Program-made: the position numbers and the translations under genes
NCBI GenBank assembly: GCA_017503325.1
Contig: JAFVTI010000012.1
Location: 1-53,473 of the forward strand
Reading direction: 5' to 3'
DNA length: 53,473 nucleotides
Source of the DNA: Clostridia bacterium
Lineage (GTDB): Bacteria; Bacillota; Clostridia; Oscillospirales; CAG-272
Notes under the pieces: model-generated
What the model saw: the letters and a program-made list of their open reading frames with translations, nothing else
Database searches by the model: none
Told to the model about the DNA's origin: nothing
Shown: positions 43,571 to 53,473 of the stretch, in pieces
Position numbering within the stretch: position 1 is the first letter of the stretch
Layout: every line of letters starts with the position of its first letter

Positions 43571-45264
43571 TCGATACCCAAAAGAGGGCGCTGCGCGCGC
43601 AGTATGCGCGTCTGCGTGACGGCATGGAGAGCTCGCTGCGAGAGCAGCAGTCAGCGCAGATCTGTGCCAATATTCTGCGCTCGGATGCGTATGCCGAGGC
43701 GGATTGCGTGCTTTTGTATGCCGCGAGCGGCAGCGAGCTTGACCTCTCTGCCGTTGCTGCGGATGCGTGGCAGAAGGGCAAGGCCGTGGCTTATCCGAGA
43801 TGCCTTGACAAGGCGGGGAGTATGGCGTTTTTCGTGGTACATTCACCCACGGATCTGACCCCGGGCAGCTTTGGCTTGCTTGAGCCACACGACACATGCC
43901 CCCCATGGCAGGGCGACGGACGTGCACTTTGCATCGTGCCGGCTTTGGCGGTGGACGTAAAAGGGCACAGACTCGGCTACGGAAAGGGCTATTACGACCG
44001 CTTTTTAGCGGGCTTTGACGGCGTGACGGTGTGCGCTGCGTATGACGCGTGCCTTGCCGACGATCTGCCGCACGGAGAATACGATATACCTGTACAGTTA
44101 ATTATGACAAGGAAGGGGGAGAGGCGCGTGGACGGACAGGATCCCAAGGAATTTTTGGACGATCCGGAGCAGACCGTGATCAACGACGGGGATTTTGCAT
44201 ACGAGCAGGCCGTTCCCATCCTTGATGAGGATTACGGGGAGCAGACCGACGACACATGGGAGCCGGACGAGGCTGCCGAGCAGGCGGTCCAATCGGACGA
44301 TAATCTGCGTTGGCAGCGGTTTATGTATAAATGGAAGCAGATCCCGCTGCTTGGCAAGCTGCCCTTCGACCCTGTGCTGCTTTTGGTGCTGTCCAATTTC
44401 GTGCTGCTTTTGCTTTCCAGGCTGATCGATACGCTGCTGCTGGACCGCGGCAATGAATATCTGGCGGTCGTGCTGTTGCAGATCCTGATCTTTATCATTC
44501 CCGGCTATCTCTTTTTCCGCTTCCGCGGCAAGGGGTACGTGCGCCGCATGAGAATTGCGCCGCCCAGGCCGGATCACATTTTTTTGGTGGCAAGCGCGGC
44601 GGGCGCTTTGGTCACGGGCTGCTTTTTGCTCAGCCTTCTGATGGGAGAGGTCAGTGAGGGGCAGAGCTTTGTGCTCTACGACACCTTTACCTCCAGGCAT
44701 GACGGCACCATGGCGGGTATGCTGTATCTGGTGCTGGCTTATGCGATCCTGCCCGCGGTTTGCGAGGAGACCATTTATCGCGGCATGCTTTGTGCCGAAT
44801 TTGAGGGCAGGGGCGTAGCTTGTGCCGTGGCAGTCAGCTCGATCTTGTTCTCCATGCTGCATTTCAACCTGCCTGCCATGCCCGTATATCTGTTTGCGGG
44901 CGTGATATTGGCCTTGACCATGTACGCCACGCGCTCGATCTTCTGCACCATGATCGTGCATTTTCTGTATAACATGTTTTGCCTGTTCGGGCAGAGCGGC
45001 TTTGCGGATTTTTACGTGACGCAGAGCGCAACCACGCTTTTTTTGATCCTGATGATCGCAGCCCTGCTTTTGTGCCTGGCCGTATTCTGCGGCGAATGCA
45101 GCAGACTGTACCGCTCCTATGCCAAGCATAACGCAACGGATGCGTACAAGCCCGCAGAAAAGCTCTCGGGCAGTATGATCACAAGGAATATCGGCCTGGC
45201 CTTTGCCTCGCCGGGAGCGATCCTTTCGGTGCTGATTTATCTGATCGTTTGCATTTTTCGGTAA
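43567..45264 (+). CDS. 5-formyltetrahydrofolate cyclo-ligase fused to CPBP-family intramembrane protease
   Basis: One open frame of 565 residues has two parts. Residues 1-187 match 5-formyl-THF cyclo-ligase, which converts 5-formyl-THF to 5,10-methenyl-THF: RALRAQYARLRDGM at the start and HRLGYGKGYYDRFLAGFDG near 137-155. After an acidic linker (about 188-250) come 7-8 membrane helices with the CPBP/CAAX-type protease motifs CEETIYRGM near 399, FSMLHFNLPAMP near 430, and IVHFLYNM. A good internal start, GTG 44128 with GGGGGAG 6-7 bases upstream, lies exactly at the junction and in frame. Translation may therefore also yield the free membrane protease. ATG 43567 overlaps the DJ-1 stop. Confidence 0.85.
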   Translation: MIDTQKRALRAQYARLRDGMESSLREQQSAQICANILRSDAYAEADCVLLYAASGSELDLSAVAADAWQKGKAVAYPRCLDKAGSMAFFVVHSPTDLTPGSFGLLEPHDTCPPWQGDGRALCIVPALAVDVKGHRLGYGKGYYDRFLAGFDGVTVCAAYDACLADDLPHGEYDIPVQLIMTRKGERRVDGQDPKEFLDDPEQTVINDGDFAYEQAVPILDEDYGEQTDDTWEPDEAAEQAVQSDDNLRWQRFMYKWKQIPLLGKLPFDPVLLLVLSNFVLLLLSRLIDTLLLDRGNEYLAVVLLQILIFIIPGYLFFRFRGKGYVRRMRIAPPRPDHIFLVASAAGALVTGCFLLSLLMGEVSEGQSFVLYDTFTSRHDGTMAGMLYLVLAYAILPAVCEETIYRGMLCAEFEGRGVACAVAVSSILFSMLHFNLPAMPVYLFAGVILALTMYATRSIFCTMIVHFLYNMFCLFGQSGFADFYVTQSATTLFLILMIAALLLCLAVFCGECSRLYRSYAKHNATDAYKPAEKLSGSMITRNIGLAFASPGAILSVLIYLIVCIFR

Positions 45265-45275
45265 TATTCAAGGCA

Positions 45276-45338
45276 GATGACGCATGGCGTGATACTCCGA
45301 TAAGAGTATCACGCCATGCGTCATCCGCCTATATTTTT
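45276..45338 (+). terminator. Terminator of the hisS cluster
   Basis: A 22-bp perfect stem (45276-45297 with 45304-45325) with a 6-nt loop is followed shortly by ATATTTTTGG. Confidence 0.8.
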
Positions 45339-45359
45339 GGTCAAATCAGCGAAACACTA

Positions 45360-45388
45360 TTGACGCATGTGCTGATTTATGGTATAAT
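45360..45388 (+). promoter_or_regulatory. Promoter of the secreted glycan-active protein gene
   Basis: TTGACG (45360-45365), 17-bp spacer, TATAAT (45383-45388), 40 bp before ATG 45428. Confidence 0.78.
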
Positions 45389-45427
45389 TTGGCTAACAAC
45401 CCCCCCAATCATTATAAGGAGGTAATT

Positions 45428-48013
45428 ATGAAATTCAATCGAAAAACCGCCATCGGCCTGCTTTGCTTGCTTATAACGCTGTCCATGCTGGCCGCCGTTG
45501 GCGTGCAGACCGTATTTGCAGATGGTGTTGTAGTCAATGTGAACAGCAGCTCGGGCACGGGCAGAAGTGCGCAAAGCATCGGCGGAGACTACGGTATCCG
45601 CCTTGGTATCAACGGCGCGTTTACCGAGGTATCCGTCTCCATGCCCACGTGGAGCACGACCGATTCGGCTGCTACGCTCAGCCTTTACGCATGGGATACC
45701 AATTACGACCTGACAATCATGTCAGATCCGCTGGTCACACAGCGATTTGATCCCTTGCGCGACAATGCATACAACAAGCTGACCTTCGACGCGCTGCCTG
45801 CAGGAGAATATTTCCTGCGCATTCACGACGTGCGCGGACAGGTCGGCGTTTGGGTACAGAATTATTCGGACAACGGCAGCTTTGTGTATACCAATGGCTC
45901 GGAGGGCAGAAGAGATTGGGATATGAAGGTCACGTTTGCCGAGCAGCCCGAGCAGCCCTTTTTCCAGCTTGAGCCGCAGACCATCGTTGAGCCTGACGAG
46001 CCCGTGATCATTCCCGAGGACAGCTTGAGCCATCAGACCACGGTCATGCCCGACACCTGGGTATTTACCGACGGCCTTGGCAGAGTTTCCTTGACCTATG
46101 CTGACGTTGGTGCACCCCGCGAGGATAAGACCCTGGCCATGTTCTACTGGACCTGGCATACCAAGGAAACGGCATCCAAGGGCGCGGTCAATACCACCGA
46201 GCTCTTAAAGGAATATCCGGACGCCAAGAATGATTATAATCACGCAGCTTGGCAGGGAAAGGGACACTATTGCTTCTGGAACGAGCCGATCTACGGCTTT
46301 TATACCACCGAGGACCCCTGGGTGCTGCGTCGCCAGGCCGAGCTTTTGGCCAATGCGGGCGTAGATACCGTCTTTACCGATAACACCAACGGCGGCTTTA
46401 CCTGGAGGGAAAGCTACCTTGTGCTGTATCCCACCTGGGAGGAAGCACTCAAGAGCGGCGGTGTGGACGTGCCCAAGGTATCCTTCCTGTTGCCCTTCGG
46501 TGCGCACGACGGTGCCATCTCGCAGGCCAACGTGATCTATCACGATATCTATAAGCCCGGACTTTATAAGGATCTGTGGTTCTATTGGGATGATAAGCCC
46601 ATGCTGATGGGCATCCGAACTGCTGTCCCGGACGGTGAGATCGGCAAGGAGATCAAGAGCTTCTTCTCCTGGCGCGCAGGTCAGCCGGAATATCTGGTGG
46701 CAGGCACGGCAGCCAAGCAATGGGGCTGGCTTTCCACTTATCCGCAGGCATTGTATTCGCCCACAGGTGCGAAGGGCCTGAAAAAGGGAGAGGTCGAACA
46801 GATGTCGGTAGGTGTGGCAGTCAACCACAACTACGTCACACACGAGATCACAGCCATGAACGGTGAAAACGTCATGGGCAGATCCTATACCTCGGATTAT
46901 CCGGACAGATATGAAAAGGAAGGCCCCGACGCATCCTTGTGGGGATACCAGTTTGCAGAGCAGTTTAACTATGCGCTGGAGGTGGATCCCGAGGTCATCT
47001 TTGTCACCGGCTGGAACGAGTGGCACGCATGGCGTCAGCCCAATCCCTGGGGCGGTGCAAATTCCCAGGTCAATAACGCATTGGTCGACCAGTTTGACAA
47101 TGAGCACTCCCGTGACCTGGAGCCCACCAAGGGTGAGCTGAAGGATCACTATTACTACCAGTTCGTCAACTTTGCCCGTCAGTACAAGGGCGTTAATCCC
47201 ATTCCCGAGCCCAGCTTTGCTGCCACCATCGATCTTGGCGCAGGTCAGGCACAGTGGAAGGACGTAGCCCCCTACTACGAGGCTTACGCCAACAATACGG
47301 GCGACCGCAAGAGCTCCGGATACGGCAACTACAAGTACACCGAGACTTCGGGCAGAAACGACCTGATCGGTGCTCAGGTTGCACGTGACGACGAGTACGT
47401 GTATTTCAACGTTGAGTGTGCTGAGGATATCACGCCCTATACCGACAGCTTGTGGATGACGCTGTACATTGACAGCGACCAGTCCAATCAGGGCTGGGAG
47501 ACCTTTGAGTACGTGATCAATAAGTCGGCCGCAAGTGCAGATACCGTTGTGCTTGAAAAGTTCTCGGGCAACGGCTATGAGAGCACCAAGGTTGCCGATT
47601 GCGCATACACCGTGGACGGCAGATATATGACCGTCAAGGTGGCCAAGAGTGATCTCGGCCTTTCGGGCAACGATTTTACCATCAACTTCTCCTGGACCGA
47701 CAACGTACACGACGAGGGCGATTATTCCATCTTCTCGGGTGATATCATGGACTTCTACATCTCGGGTGACGTTGCTCCCGGTGCAAGATTCAAGTACAGC
47801 TACGTCAGCACGCAGCAGAACGCAGTGCCCGCGCCTCCCACCACCGAAGAGGAGACCACCGAGCCTGTTGAGTCGACCGATGCCCCTGCAACCGAGAGCG
47901 AGCAGGAGACCGAGCCCGAAGCTGAGGGCGGCTGCAAATCCGTGACCGCTTCTGCAGCTTTGATCGCTTGCATTTGCCTTGGTGCGCTTGTGATTGGCAA
48001 AAAGAAGGATTGA
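45428..48013 (+). CDS. Secreted glycoside-hydrolase-like protein with CBM9-like domain and C-terminal anchor
   Basis: The 861-residue precursor has a signal peptide of about 32 residues ending VFADG. A beta-sandwich follows (about 35-180), then a large TIM-barrel-like domain (about 225-600: LAMFYWTWHTKE, LLANAGVDTVFTDNTNG, KPMLMGIRTAVPDG, VIFVTGWNEWHAW). Its pattern recalls GH71/GH99-like barrels, with GWNEWHAW supplying a likely catalytic Glu; the family is not certain. A CBM9-like domain follows (about 615-790). The tail is a Thr/Glu/Pro-rich spacer, then GGCKS, a hydrophobic helix and KKKD, which looks like a sorting or anchor signal. AGGAGGT lies 5 bases before ATG 45428. It probably acts on extracellular polysaccharide. 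Confidence 0.82.
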   Translation: MKFNRKTAIGLLCLLITLSMLAAVGVQTVFADGVVVNVNSSSGTGRSAQSIGGDYGIRLGINGAFTEVSVSMPTWSTTDSAATLSLYAWDTNYDLTIMSDPLVTQRFDPLRDNAYNKLTFDALPAGEYFLRIHDVRGQVGVWVQNYSDNGSFVYTNGSEGRRDWDMKVTFAEQPEQPFFQLEPQTIVEPDEPVIIPEDSLSHQTTVMPDTWVFTDGLGRVSLTYADVGAPREDKTLAMFYWTWHTKETASKGAVNTTELLKEYPDAKNDYNHAAWQGKGHYCFWNEPIYGFYTTEDPWVLRRQAELLANAGVDTVFTDNTNGGFTWRESYLVLYPTWEEALKSGGVDVPKVSFLLPFGAHDGAISQANVIYHDIYKPGLYKDLWFYWDDKPMLMGIRTAVPDGEIGKEIKSFFSWRAGQPEYLVAGTAAKQWGWLSTYPQALYSPTGAKGLKKGEVEQMSVGVAVNHNYVTHEITAMNGENVMGRSYTSDYPDRYEKEGPDASLWGYQFAEQFNYALEVDPEVIFVTGWNEWHAWRQPNPWGGANSQVNNALVDQFDNEHSRDLEPTKGELKDHYYYQFVNFARQYKGVNPIPEPSFAATIDLGAGQAQWKDVAPYYEAYANNTGDRKSSGYGNYKYTETSGRNDLIGAQVARDDEYVYFNVECAEDITPYTDSLWMTLYIDSDQSNQGWETFEYVINKSAASADTVVLEKFSGNGYESTKVADCAYTVDGRYMTVKVAKSDLGLSGNDFTINFSWTDNVHDEGDYSIFSGDIMDFYISGDVAPGARFKYSYVSTQQNAVPAPPTTEEETTEPVESTDAPATESEQETEPEAEGGCKSVTASAALIACICLGALVIGKKKD

Positions 48014-48029
48014 TAACAGTAAACATAGT

Positions 48030-48061
48030 AAAACTCCCGCCGAGTATTCGGCGGGAGTTTT
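48030..48061. terminator. Shared bidirectional terminator
   Basis: A 14-bp stem (AAAACTCCCGCCGA with its complement) has a 4-nt loop and runs into TTTTG on the plus strand and a T-run on the minus strand. It separates the converging 45428-48013 and GH2 genes. Confidence 0.85.
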
Positions 48062-48066
48062 GAATT

Positions 48067-51218
<3,152 letters not shown>

Positions 51219-51310
51219 GGGGGATTTTCTGCTTATATTGGGCATAATTCTCGGCTTTTAGAAAGTGCGAGTAACAGGGGACAGGCCCTTGCTATACTTG
51301 ATTTCAACGC

Positions 51311-51544
51311 CTATTGATCATTTTTATTTTTTGCTTTTTTTATTGCATTTTTGATTTTTTTTGCCAATTCAAAATCGCAAAAGAGAAAGAGCAATACTCC
51401 AACAACCATGGCAATTATGAAAATTTCCAACCAAAACAGGCCGCCGACGTTTCCATTATTTTCAAGGAATGCAAGAAGCAAAAGCAATGGATAAAAAAGT
51501 ATTGAAATCCCCAGCCATTTTAGTAAATTCAGAAATGATTTCAT
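51311..51544 (-). CDS. Small membrane protein, unknown function
   Basis: The 77-residue protein has two hydrophobic helices, about 9-27 and 34-57 (WLEIFIIAMVVGVLLFLF), then a basic tail (LAKKIKNAIKKAKNKNDQ) that should stay in the cytoplasm. GGAGG lies 9 bases before ATG 51544. I do not recognise the family. It is flanked on one side by lacZ and on the other by the repeat at 51570. Confidence 0.7.
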   Translation of the reverse strand: MKSFLNLLKWLGISILFYPLLLLLAFLENNGNVGGLFWLEIFIIAMVVGVLLFLFCDFELAKKIKNAIKKAKNKNDQ

Positions 51545-51569
51545 ATTGTCATTCCTCCGTTCATCTAGG

Positions 51570-51655
51570 GAGCACAGGGGATGGTTCTCTGTGCAGTTTG
51601 ATTTTGCTTAAAAATTGTTGCTTCGCGCATCACGCCCAGTTACGTTTGGGCTTTG
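51570..51655. repeat. Dispersed repeat, copy 1 (copy 2 at 52416-52502)
   Basis: Direct copies of 86 and 87 bp, starting GAGCACAGGGGATGG and ending GTTTGGGCTTTG, differ by about one indel and one substitution. The first part folds on itself (GCACAGGGGATGGTTCTCTGTGC). Partial relatives occur at 53268-53277, and similar GGGGAC-type ends occur near 51275 and 51700. This resembles REP-like repeats mobilized by RAYT transposases, from memory of similar motifs. Confidence 0.8.
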
Positions 51656-51692
51656 TGATGCGCCGTTTTGTCACTCTGCACAGGGACGGTTT

Positions 51693-52352
51693 TCACGTTA
51701 AACGTCCCCTGTTACGCGCTAATCCAAATGCTTCCGTATTTTTCTTAATCGTATCTCTAAAGAACGCCTCTCGAACATCTTGGGACATATTGATTATTTC
51801 TTCCCATTGGCTGTGGCTTTCATGAAAGAAATACGGGTAATGACTCGATTCGGCAACAAGAAGATCATAATATTTTCGCGCACTCTCCATATCGCCCATA
51901 TAACACGCAGTATACATTTGCAGTTCCGTAACAAATTGTGGTTGGGTCATAAAGTATTTCGGGAATGGATGAAAATCCTCTTGATTTATAAACTGCCACA
52001 ACTTTTCGGGAGAATTGATGGATTCGTAAAAAGGAAAGATCGTAGTATCCAGACATTCTTTTACCTTTTCGCTCCATGGCGCGAAAGCTTCATCACCATC
52101 CCACGAGCAATACGACGAAGCTCCGTGCAGATTTTCGGACAATCTGTTTCCATAACCGATTGACACGTAATCTTTGGGGAGATACAAAGGCCAGATGTAA
52201 TATGTCGGGTAAACAATAATGCTGGGGCGTTCAAATAAGAAGCAGAACGCAATGTCATTCTCGATTTTATAAAACTGAGAAGTCCCTCTTTTTTTGTAGC
52301 CACGTTCTTTGAAAAACGACCAAAATGACGGAACGATTTTTCTTTTATCCAT
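51693..52352 (-). CDS. Hypothetical protein, DUF4304-like
   Basis: The 219-residue soluble protein starts MDKRKIVPSFWSFFKERGYKKRG, followed by TSQFYKIENDIAFCFLFERPS. Similarly structured proteins (DUF4304) start with this basic helix and F.K strand; they often occur in immunity or toxin-neighbourhood gene lists. ATG 52352 was preferred over 52364 by fit to that opening, though neither has a strong ribosome site. The last few codons lie inside the dispersed repeat (CCCCTGTTACGC), so the original C-terminus may have been replaced by repeat insertion. Confidence 0.65.
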   Translation of the reverse strand: MDKRKIVPSFWSFFKERGYKKRGTSQFYKIENDIAFCFLFERPSIIVYPTYYIWPLYLPKDYVSIGYGNRLSENLHGASSYCSWDGDEAFAPWSEKVKECLDTTIFPFYESINSPEKLWQFINQEDFHPFPKYFMTQPQFVTELQMYTACYMGDMESARKYYDLLVAESSHYPYFFHESHSQWEEIINMSQDVREAFFRDTIKKNTEAFGLARNRGRLT

Positions 52353-52415
52353 AGTATACCTCATCTTATTTCTCTAACTATTGCGTATGGATCAAGTGCA
52401 TTTTTCATTATTCAC

Positions 52416-52502
52416 GAGCACAGGGGATGGTTCTCTGTGCAGTTTGATTTTGCTTAAAAAATTGTTGTTTCGCGCATCACGCCCAGTTACGTTTGGGCTT
52501 TG
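52416..52502. repeat. Dispersed repeat, copy 2
   Basis: Same element and orientation as 51570-51655, with the following sequence partly similar. The two copies bracket the 51693-52352 gene. Confidence 0.8.
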
Positions 52503-52559
52503 TTTTTGCGCAGTTTTGTCATTATGCGGAGGCCGGTTTTCATGCTAACTGTCTTTTGC

Positions 52560-53219
52560 CTACATGAAAATATTCATTTCTGCAAATGATATAATACATT
52601 CTTCCTTGATGTCTTCACCCGGGAGCATTTTTTGCTGAGTATACGTTAAATAGATTGGGGTATGGAAATATTCCGATTTTGTTTTAAATAAATCTAATAA
52701 TAGAACAACATTTTCTTCCGACATTTCATAATAATTTTTCCAGTACTCAACTTGTTGCTCTATGGACGCGATGAATAGAGCGAAGGTTTCCACATCCGCT
52801 GATAGCGATTCTTCATCATCGGAAATAATCAATGATCTCTCTGTGCTACAGTAAAACAGAGATGTGACAATGGGTACCACCATCCCGTCTTCGCTATCCA
52901 TCAGAACATACTCCAACGTTTCTGATTTCAGCAGATCTATAGCTTTGGTCGGAAATTCACTTTCGTTCATTAGAGTATCGATTGCTTGCTCGGAAACTCC
53001 TCGAAATTCATCGTTTCGAATAACCCCTACACAATAATCATCTTTGATCGAAATGGTCATTCTATATCGCTCGAATTGTTTGGAGTAGTTTTCCCCGTCC
53101 CAAGATTGCTCATAGGATAGATCCGGGTATTCATTCATCATAATTGCGTGAGCAATAGACGAAATCAAACAACTAGAAATAATTTGTTTATTTGTGATGT
53201 TGAATGTAAGTTTTTTCAT
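52560..53219 (-). CDS. Hypothetical protein, unknown function
   Basis: The 219-residue acidic protein has no signal peptide or membrane helix. It begins MKKLTFNITNKQIISSCLIS and contains FERYRMTISIKDDYCVGVIRNDEF and VVPIVTSLFYCSTERSLIISDDEE, an alternation of strands and helices. I do not recognise it. The ribosome site is weak (GGAA about 13 bases upstream of ATG 53219). Together with the DUF4304-like gene it lies in a repeat-rich pocket typical of polymorphic-toxin immunity cassettes, but no toxin gene is visible. Confidence 0.6.
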   Translation of the reverse strand: MKKLTFNITNKQIISSCLISSIAHAIMMNEYPDLSYEQSWDGENYSKQFERYRMTISIKDDYCVGVIRNDEFRGVSEQAIDTLMNESEFPTKAIDLLKSETLEYVLMDSEDGMVVPIVTSLFYCSTERSLIISDDEESLSADVETFALFIASIEQQVEYWKNYYEMSEENVVLLLDLFKTKSEYFHTPIYLTYTQQKMLPGEDIKEECIISFAEMNIFM

Positions 53220-53473
53220 AACTATTTATTCCATTTCCATCTGTTTTCTTGACGAGAAAGTACCTGTGAGCACAGGGAACCGCATCAGCTTGTCCGCCTC
53301 GCCCCGCCGCCGAAGCGGTGGAGGGAGGGAATGATGTAACAGAGAACTTGTCCCCCGTTACAAGAATCTTTTTGACAGCATTACGTCAAACGACAATGAA
53401 TGAACAAACACACGCGAGTGTAATGGTTGGGTAAAGAATAAAGGTTGAGCGCGTTTAAAGTTTTCATCACAAC
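53220..53473. other. Repeat-bearing tail of the window without a gene
   Basis: I see no coding frame that I would support. The stretch holds a partial repeat (53268-53277) and a dyad-like GTAACAGAGAAC...GTTAC near 53336-53361. Confidence 0.45.

Overview
The window looks like a chromosomal stretch from a gut-type, Gram-positive Clostridia (Bacillota), probably an uncultured Oscillospiraceae- or Christensenellales-like lineage. The basis is AGGAGG-type ribosome sites, TTGACA/TATAAT promoters, lipoproteins, SipW-type signal peptidases, TnpV/TnpW-like genes, a Firmicutes-type GalT and several glycoside hydrolases. No marker gene fixes the species.

Layout. (1) 1-11.3 kb is core-like carbon uptake: two GH43-like genes on the minus strand, a BMP/nucleoside ABC transporter operon, tRNA-Leu(UAG) followed by copies of its own 3' end, class II galT, and a lipoprotein with collagen repeats, an SH3-like domain and an SGNH hydrolase. 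(2) 11.6-16.3 kb is a mobilizable element: large serine recombinase, TnpW-like and companion small genes, a hairpin array, relaxase and MobC. (3) 16.8-24.1 kb is a compact NRPS operon (C-A-T-TE-TE, acyl-AMP ligase, free ACP, Sfp-type PPTase). (4) 24.2-25.3 kb holds inverted repeats flanking a promoter, plus a tyrosine recombinase. (5) 25.6-28.2 kb is AT-rich: a RelA/SpoT-domain operon and transposon-derived TnpV/DUF6809 genes. (6) 28.3-29.8 kb holds a second tyrosine recombinase and a second inverted-repeat-flanked promoter. (7) 29.8-40.8 kb is a SipW/TasA-like surface-fibre operon ending in a 1961-residue beta-helix-repeat protein. (8) 40.9-53.5 kb returns to core-like genes: tRNA-Ser(CGA), hisS, a DJ-1 protein, a folate enzyme fused to a CPBP membrane protease, a secreted carbohydrate-active protein, a GH2 beta-galactosidase and several small unknown genes.

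The main result is a repeated architecture that I read as two promoter switches. In each, a tyrosine recombinase gene points at, and its 3' end abuts, a short segment bounded by inverted repeats. The segment carries one good sigma-A-type promoter, and a co-directional operon follows. At 24225-24377 the repeats match at 26 of 29 positions and the promoter points away from the NRPS operon, so the operon reads as OFF. At 29539-29789 the repeats match at 19 of 20 positions and the promoter points into the SipW/TasA operon, which reads as ON. A strong hairpin terminator inside the second segment would insulate the operon from recombinase transcription. The window would then encode phase-variable production of a small acylated metabolite and of a surface fibre system.

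The NRPS is unusual in itself. It is a single module with tandem thioesterases that both have Cys in place of the usual Ser (GYCIG). My hand alignment of the A-domain pocket resembles known glycine codes, so an N-acyl-glycine-type product is a reasonable hypothesis. Everything was read by eye; no database search or structure prediction was run.
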